DNA from: Citrobacter sp. wls619
GTDB taxonomy: Bacteria > Pseudomonadota > Gammaproteobacteria > Enterobacterales > Enterobacteriaceae
Assembly: GCF_005281345.1 (NCBI RefSeq)
Contig: NZ_SZXJ01000026.1
Span: 1-64,000, forward strand
Direction of reading: 5' to 3'
DNA length: 64,000 nucleotides
The notes beneath the pieces were generated by a model. The model searched no databases. It saw only the letters and a list, made by a program, of their open reading frames with translations, and was not told the DNA's origin. Positions 59,542 through 64,000 of this stretch are shown one piece after another (position 1 is the first letter of the stretch; every line of letters begins with the position of its first letter). Position numbers and translations under genes: made by a program.

Positions 59542-60915
59542 TTAGGTACGTTTGTACAGCGGCAGCCAAAGCACCAGACGTAGACCTCCCAGCGGACTGT
59601 CCTCGGCCTTCACCCAGCCTCGATGCTGCTGAATAGCGGTTTCAACAATCGCCAGACCCAGACCTGTCCCACCGGACTCACGATCGCGCGCTTCATCGGT
59701 GCGATAGAATGGACGGAAAATCTGCTCTCTGTCTTCAGGACTCACGCCTGGACCATCGTCGTCTACGGTGATGGTAATCCCGTCAATATCCACCGCGAAG
59801 CCAACTTCAATCTTCGTATGTGAATAGCGCAGGGCATTACGCACAATGTTTTCCAATGCGCTTTCCAGTGCGTTCGGGTTGCCATACAGCGGCCACGGTC
59901 CCGGCGGGAAATTCACGGTAAGCGATTTGCCCATCTGCTCGGCTTCAAAGGCGGCGTTATCCAACACGTCGCCCCATAGCTGATTAGCCTTCACGGTTTC
60001 ACTGACCAGCGCGTTCTTCTGCTGATTACGCGACATCACCAGCAGGTCGTTGATCATGCTGTCCAGCCGATGCGCTTCTGTTTCAATACGCTCCAGCTCT
60101 TTGCTCTCACCGCTACGACGGCGCAGCAGCGCAGTCCCCAGTTGCAAACGTGTTAGTGGCGTTCTCAACTCATGAGAGATGTCCGACAGCAGGCGTTGCT
60201 GCGTGGTCATCATGCGTTCCAGCGCGGTCACCATCTGGTTAAAACTGGCACCTGCCGCCAGAAATTCCTGCGGGCCGGCTTCCAGTTCCGGATGCTGACG
60301 CAGGTTACCCTGTGCCACTTCATCCGCCGCATTTTTCAGTTTACGCGCGGGTTTTGCCAGGCTCCATGCCAGCCAAAGCAGCAGCGGCGAGCTGACAAGC
60401 ATGGTGACGATCAGCAGCAACAGGGGCCGGTCAAACAACAGGTTGATGAAATCAGACTGTGAACTGCTGGCAGGTCGAATGAGATACAACTGGTAGTTAT
60501 CTTCACCATCTCTGACGGAGAAGGGCCCGACCATCTCAACGCGACCATATTTTTTCTTCTGCGGATGATCAGCGTTATCAGCCTGACCAATAAAGTTACG
60601 AATGATCTGCATTTCGTTGCGTTCTGCGCCGATCACACGTCCTTCTGTAGTGACAAGCAATAACCGCTGTCCTGGCGGCGCCCACTTGTCGATGGCACGG
60701 AACAAGCGACGCCACCACATCAGATCGTTGGGTGGGTCGTTCGCCAGCTCAGCTTCCACGTGTTGCTCGATCATCAACCCCTGGCGCTGCTCGCTGTCCA
60801 GTAGCTCGGTCATCTGACGTGAGTCGAGCTTGGGCAGCATCAGTACCAACATCAACACCAGCGCCAGCGTTAACCAGAAGATGGCAAAGATGCGTGCGGT
60901 TAAGCTTCCTATCAT
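59542..60915 (-). CDS. cpxA: envelope stress sensor kinase CpxA
   Basis: A 457-residue inner membrane sensor. Two transmembrane segments flank a periplasmic PAS-like domain (about 30-165), then HAMP, the phospho-His in SDISHELRTPLTRLQ (about 248), and the ATP-binding DNGPG-type box (DDDGPGVSP) and GGTGLGLAIVE. It phosphorylates CpxR when envelope proteins misfold and acts as phosphatase otherwise. Overlaps cpxR by 4 nt. Confidence 0.97.
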   Translation of the reverse strand: MIGSLTARIFAIFWLTLALVLMLVLMLPKLDSRQMTELLDSEQRQGLMIEQHVEAELANDPPNDLMWWRRLFRAIDKWAPPGQRLLLVTTEGRVIGAERNEMQIIRNFIGQADNADHPQKKKYGRVEMVGPFSVRDGEDNYQLYLIRPASSSQSDFINLLFDRPLLLLIVTMLVSSPLLLWLAWSLAKPARKLKNAADEVAQGNLRQHPELEAGPQEFLAAGASFNQMVTALERMMTTQQRLLSDISHELRTPLTRLQLGTALLRRRSGESKELERIETEAHRLDSMINDLLVMSRNQQKNALVSETVKANQLWGDVLDNAAFEAEQMGKSLTVNFPPGPWPLYGNPNALESALENIVRNALRYSHTKIEVGFAVDIDGITITVDDDGPGVSPEDREQIFRPFYRTDEARDRESGGTGLGLAIVETAIQQHRGWVKAEDSPLGGLRLVLWLPLYKRT

Positions 60916-61610
60916 GAAGCGGAGACCATCAGGTAGCCGCGACCACGCAGGGTTTTAAACCACGGGTGCCCGTCTTTCCGCTCTGGCAGCTTACGACGTA
61001 AGTTCGAGATGTGCATGTCGATAGCGCGGTCAAACGGCGTCAGGCGTTTACCCAGCACTTCCTGACTCAGGTGTTCACGAGATACGACCTGGCCGAGATG
61101 CTGTGCCAGTAAATAAAGCAGGGTGAATTCGGTGCCGGTTAACTCCAGGGTTTGCCCATCAAAACTGGCTTCCTGGCGACCCGGATTCAGGCTTAACGCA
61201 TCCACTTCCAGCGTCGGTGAGCCATTATCGCTGGTCTGCTGTTGTTCGCTCCAGTGAGAGCGGCGCAGAATAGCGCGGATACGCGCGACCAGTTCGCGGT
61301 CGTTAAAGGGTTTGGGTAAATAGTCGTCCGCGCCCAGCTCAAGGCCGAGTACGCGATCCAATTCGCTACCGCGAGCGGTCAGCATGATTACGGGCGTCTG
61401 GTGTGTCTGGCGAAGCGCTTTCAGTGTATCGATACCGTTTTTCTTCGGCATCATGACGTCGAGCAAAAGTAAATCGATGCTGTCATCCAGAAGTTCAAGT
61501 GCCTGCTCCCCATCATGGGCAACCAGCACATCGAAACCTTCCATTTCGAGCAACTCCTTTAACAGGGAAGTCAGCTCTCGGTCATCATCAACTAACAGGA
61601 TTTTATTCAT
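60912..61610 (-). CDS. cpxR: envelope stress response regulator CpxR
   Basis: A 232-residue OmpR/PhoB-type regulator: receiver with Asp51 (LLLLDVMMPKKNG) and C-terminal winged helix (RAIDMHISNLRRKLPERKDG). It activates cpxP, dsbA and other envelope factors. Divergent from cpxP; a CpxR box lies between them. Confidence 0.98.
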   Translation of the reverse strand: MNKILLVDDDRELTSLLKELLEMEGFDVLVAHDGEQALELLDDSIDLLLLDVMMPKKNGIDTLKALRQTHQTPVIMLTARGSELDRVLGLELGADDYLPKPFNDRELVARIRAILRRSHWSEQQQTSDNGSPTLEVDALSLNPGRQEASFDGQTLELTGTEFTLLYLLAQHLGQVVSREHLSQEVLGKRLTPFDRAIDMHISNLRRKLPERKDGHPWFKTLRGRGYLMVSAS

Positions 61611-61665
61611 TGTTTACGTACCTCCGAGGCAGAAATTACGTCATCAGGCGTCGCTAATCTATGAC

Positions 61666-61680
61666 TTTACGTTGTTTTAC
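61666..61680. promoter_or_regulatory. CpxR box in cpxR-cpxP intergenic region
   Basis: TTTACGTTGTTTTAC, that is GTAAA-N5-GTAAA on the minus strand, matches the CpxR consensus exactly and sits between the divergent cpxR and cpxP starts. Confidence 0.85.
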
Positions 61681-61760
61681 ACCCCCTGACGCATGTTTGC
61701 AGCCCGAATCGTAAACTGTCTCTCGTTGAATCGCGACAGAAAAGATTTTGGGAGCAAGTG

Positions 61761-62261
61761 ATGGGCAAAGTTACCGCTGCCGTCATGGCCTCAACGCTGG
61801 CACTCAGTACTTTAAGCCATGCAGCTGAAGTCGTCACAGGCGATCACTGGCACCTGGGTGAAGGCTCATCGCAGCGCAGCGTACAGAGCCACATGTTTGA
61901 CGGTATCAGTTTAACCGAACATCAACGTCAACAGATGCGAGATTTAATGCAGCAGGCAAGACACGAACAGCCTCCTGTTAATGTTAGCGAAATGGAGACA
62001 ATGCATCGTCTTGTCACCGCAGAGAAATTTGATGAAAGCGCTGTGCGCGCTCAGGCCGAAAAAATGGCACAAGAACAGGTTGCCCGCCAGGTTGAAATCG
62101 CCAGGGTCCGCAACCAGATGTATCGCCTGTTAACGCCCGAGCAGCAAGCGGTTTTAAATGAGAAACATGAACAACGAATGGAGCAACTGCGTGATGTTAC
62201 GCAATGGCAAAAAAGCTCATCGTTGAATTTATTGAGTAGTAGCAACTCACGTTCCCAGTAG
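61761..62261 (+). CDS. cpxP: periplasmic Cpx inhibitor/adaptor CpxP
   Basis: A 166-residue periplasmic protein with a cleavable signal peptide (about residues 1-21, ending LSHAA). It has two LTxxQ motifs characteristic of Spy/CpxP chaperones ([22 protein letters not shown]). It dampens CpxA and delivers misfolded pilus subunits to DegP. The ATG at 61761 gives the E. coli length. Confidence 0.96.
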   Translation: MGKVTAAVMASTLALSTLSHAAEVVTGDHWHLGEGSSQRSVQSHMFDGISLTEHQRQQMRDLMQQARHEQPPVNVSEMETMHRLVTAEKFDESAVRAQAEKMAQEQVARQVEIARVRNQMYRLLTPEQQAVLNEKHEQRMEQLRDVTQWQKSSSLNLLSSSNSRSQ

Positions 62262-62269
62262 TAACCCTG

Positions 62270-62328
62270 TTTTCCTTGCCATAGACACCATCCCTGTCTT
62301 CCCCCACATGATGTGGGGGTTTTTTTTG
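62270..62328 (+). ncRNA. cpxQ: CpxQ sRNA from the cpxP 3' UTR
   Basis: TTTTCCTTGCCATAGACACC begins the conserved processed RNA, which ends in the terminator CCCCCACAT-GATGTGGGGG plus T-run. It is about 59 nt. In E. coli/Salmonella RNase E releases CpxQ from cpxP mRNA, and with Hfq it represses inner membrane protein mRNAs. Confidence 0.9.
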
Positions 62329-62408
62329 CCCAAAATTTGTCTCTCGGTAATTGCCTGACTGTTTTGCTTCATCCGTTATACTAGCGGCATATCCTGGCAG
62401 GAGTGTTT

Positions 62409-63311
62409 ATGAATCAAACCTATGGGCGGCTGGTGAGCCGGGCGGCAATCGCGGCGACCGTGATGGCATCGCTGTTACTTTTGATCAAAATTTTTGCGTG
62501 GTGGTACACCGGATCGGTCAGTATTCTGGCGGCATTGGTGGATTCTCTTGTCGACATTGCGGCGTCGCTCACCAATCTGCTGGTGGTGCGCTATTCGTTG
62601 CAGCCAGCTGATGATGAGCACACGTTTGGGCACGGGAAAGCTGAATCTCTGGCGGCGCTGGCGCAAAGTATGTTTATTTCCGGTTCGGCGCTGTTTTTAT
62701 TCCTGACCGGGATTCAGCATCTCATCCAACCGACGCCGATGAAAGATCCGGGTGTCGGGGTTGTTGTCACCGTTATTGCGTTAATTTGTACTATCATTCT
62801 GGTCACGTTTCAGCGCTGGGTGGTGAAACGTACGCAAAGTCAGGCTGTACGGGCAGATATGCTTCATTATCAGTCTGATGTTATGATGAACGGTGCGATT
62901 CTCGTGGCGCTTGGACTGGCCTGGTATGGTTGGCATCGTGCGGATGCCTTGTTTGCGCTCGGGATTGGCATCTATATTTTATATAGTGCATTACGCATGG
63001 GGTATGAGGCAGTGCAATCCTTGCTGGATCGCGCCTTACCCGATGAGGAACGTCAGGAAATTATTGATATAGTGACGTCATGGCCAGGGGTCAGCGGCGC
63101 TCACGATCTTCGCACGCGGCAGTCAGGGCCGACCCGCTTTATTCAGATTCATTTGGAAATGGAAGATAATCTGCCGCTCGTTCAGGCGCATTTAGTGGCT
63201 GAGCAGGTGGAGCAGGCAATTTTACGGCGTTTCCCGGGATCGGATGTGATTATTCACCAGGATCCCTGTTCAGTCGTACCCAAGGAAGGCAAGATGTTTG
63301 AGCTTTCATAA
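62409..63311 (+). CDS. fieF: ferrous-iron/zinc efflux pump FieF (YiiP)
   Basis: A 300-residue cation diffusion facilitator with six transmembrane helices and a cytoplasmic C-terminal domain. Metal site A is seen as ALVDSLVD (Asp45/Asp49 type) and [11 protein letters not shown] (His153/Asp157 type). Exports Zn2+, Fe2+ and Cd2+ with proton exchange. The ATG at 62409 (MNQTYGRL) matches E. coli; the open frame starts two codons earlier. Confidence 0.97.
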   Translation: MNQTYGRLVSRAAIAATVMASLLLLIKIFAWWYTGSVSILAALVDSLVDIAASLTNLLVVRYSLQPADDEHTFGHGKAESLAALAQSMFISGSALFLFLTGIQHLIQPTPMKDPGVGVVVTVIALICTIILVTFQRWVVKRTQSQAVRADMLHYQSDVMMNGAILVALGLAWYGWHRADALFALGIGIYILYSALRMGYEAVQSLLDRALPDEERQEIIDIVTSWPGVSGAHDLRTRQSGPTRFIQIHLEMEDNLPLVQAHLVAEQVEQAILRRFPGSDVIIHQDPCSVVPKEGKMFELS

Positions 63312-63373
63312 TTCGTTGTAAAAAGTGAGCAGGGCCAGCATTTTGTGTATAAATTACCACCATTTGGCCTGAC

Positions 63374-64000
<627 letters not shown>

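Overview
The window is a chromosomal segment of an enteric bacterium (Enterobacteriaceae). Gene order and protein sequence follow the mobBA-polA-glnALG-typA-yih-fdo-rha-sodA-cpx-pfkA arc of Escherichia coli. The rhamnose operon carries an extra propanediol dehydrogenase, there is an azlCD block, and the E. coli frv genes are absent, which fits Citrobacter or a close Salmonella relative better than E. coli. The genus call is an inference from gene content. REP/BIME elements and one ERIC element are scattered between genes, as is usual in enterics.

Layout. 0-3.3 kb: molybdenum cofactor genes mobB/mobA, yihD, and the srkA-dsbA operon. 3.3-11.2 kb: acyltransferase yihG, polA preceded by DnaA-box-like sites, the sRNAs Spot 42 and CsrC, yihA, yihI, a 57-residue candidate small gene, hemN and the small gene yshB. 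11.3-15.6 kb: the nitrogen regulon glnA-glnL-glnG with its sigma-54 promoter and NtrC sites. 16.0-17.8 kb: typA/bipA. 17.9-19.5 kb: a small AT-rich accessory island. It holds a predicted cell-wall amidase toxin, a periplasmic immunity-like protein, a decayed second copy of the toxin 5' end, and a prophage tail-fibre-assembly remnant.

19.5-32.2 kb: a complete sulfoquinovose (sulfo-EMP) cluster, ompL-yihO-yihP-yihQ-[tauE-like permease]-yihR-yihS-yihT-yihU plus divergent yihV and csqR. The inserted TauE/SafE permease is the main departure from the E. coli layout. 32.3-37.0 kb: yihX-yihY-dtd-fabY, an HSL-type esterase and a HigBA-like toxin-antitoxin pair with a symmetric operator. 37.0-43.6 kb: formate dehydrogenase-O (fdoGHI-fdhE) and fdhD. 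fdoG carries a net 56-nt loss relative to E. coli that removes the selenocysteine codon and shifts the frame, so as sequenced the catalytic subunit cannot be made.

43.5-46.6 kb: a YgjV-like membrane protein, a CRP-family regulator, a small DUF1471 protein and an azlCD exporter with a divergent XRE-cupin regulator. 46.7-55.1 kb: rhamnose catabolism (rhaBAD, a FucO-like dehydrogenase, rhaM), its regulators rhaS/rhaR and the transporter rhaT, with REP elements in several of the gaps. 55.4-64.0 kb: sodA, kdgT facing a KDG-aldolase-like gene, yiiM with a coupled SnoaL-like gene, the Cpx envelope stress system (cpxAR, cpxP and the 3' UTR sRNA CpxQ), fieF and the start of pfkA.

The strongest leads are the fdoG lesion, the amidase/immunity pair with its broken duplicate, and the extra permease in the sulfosugar cluster.
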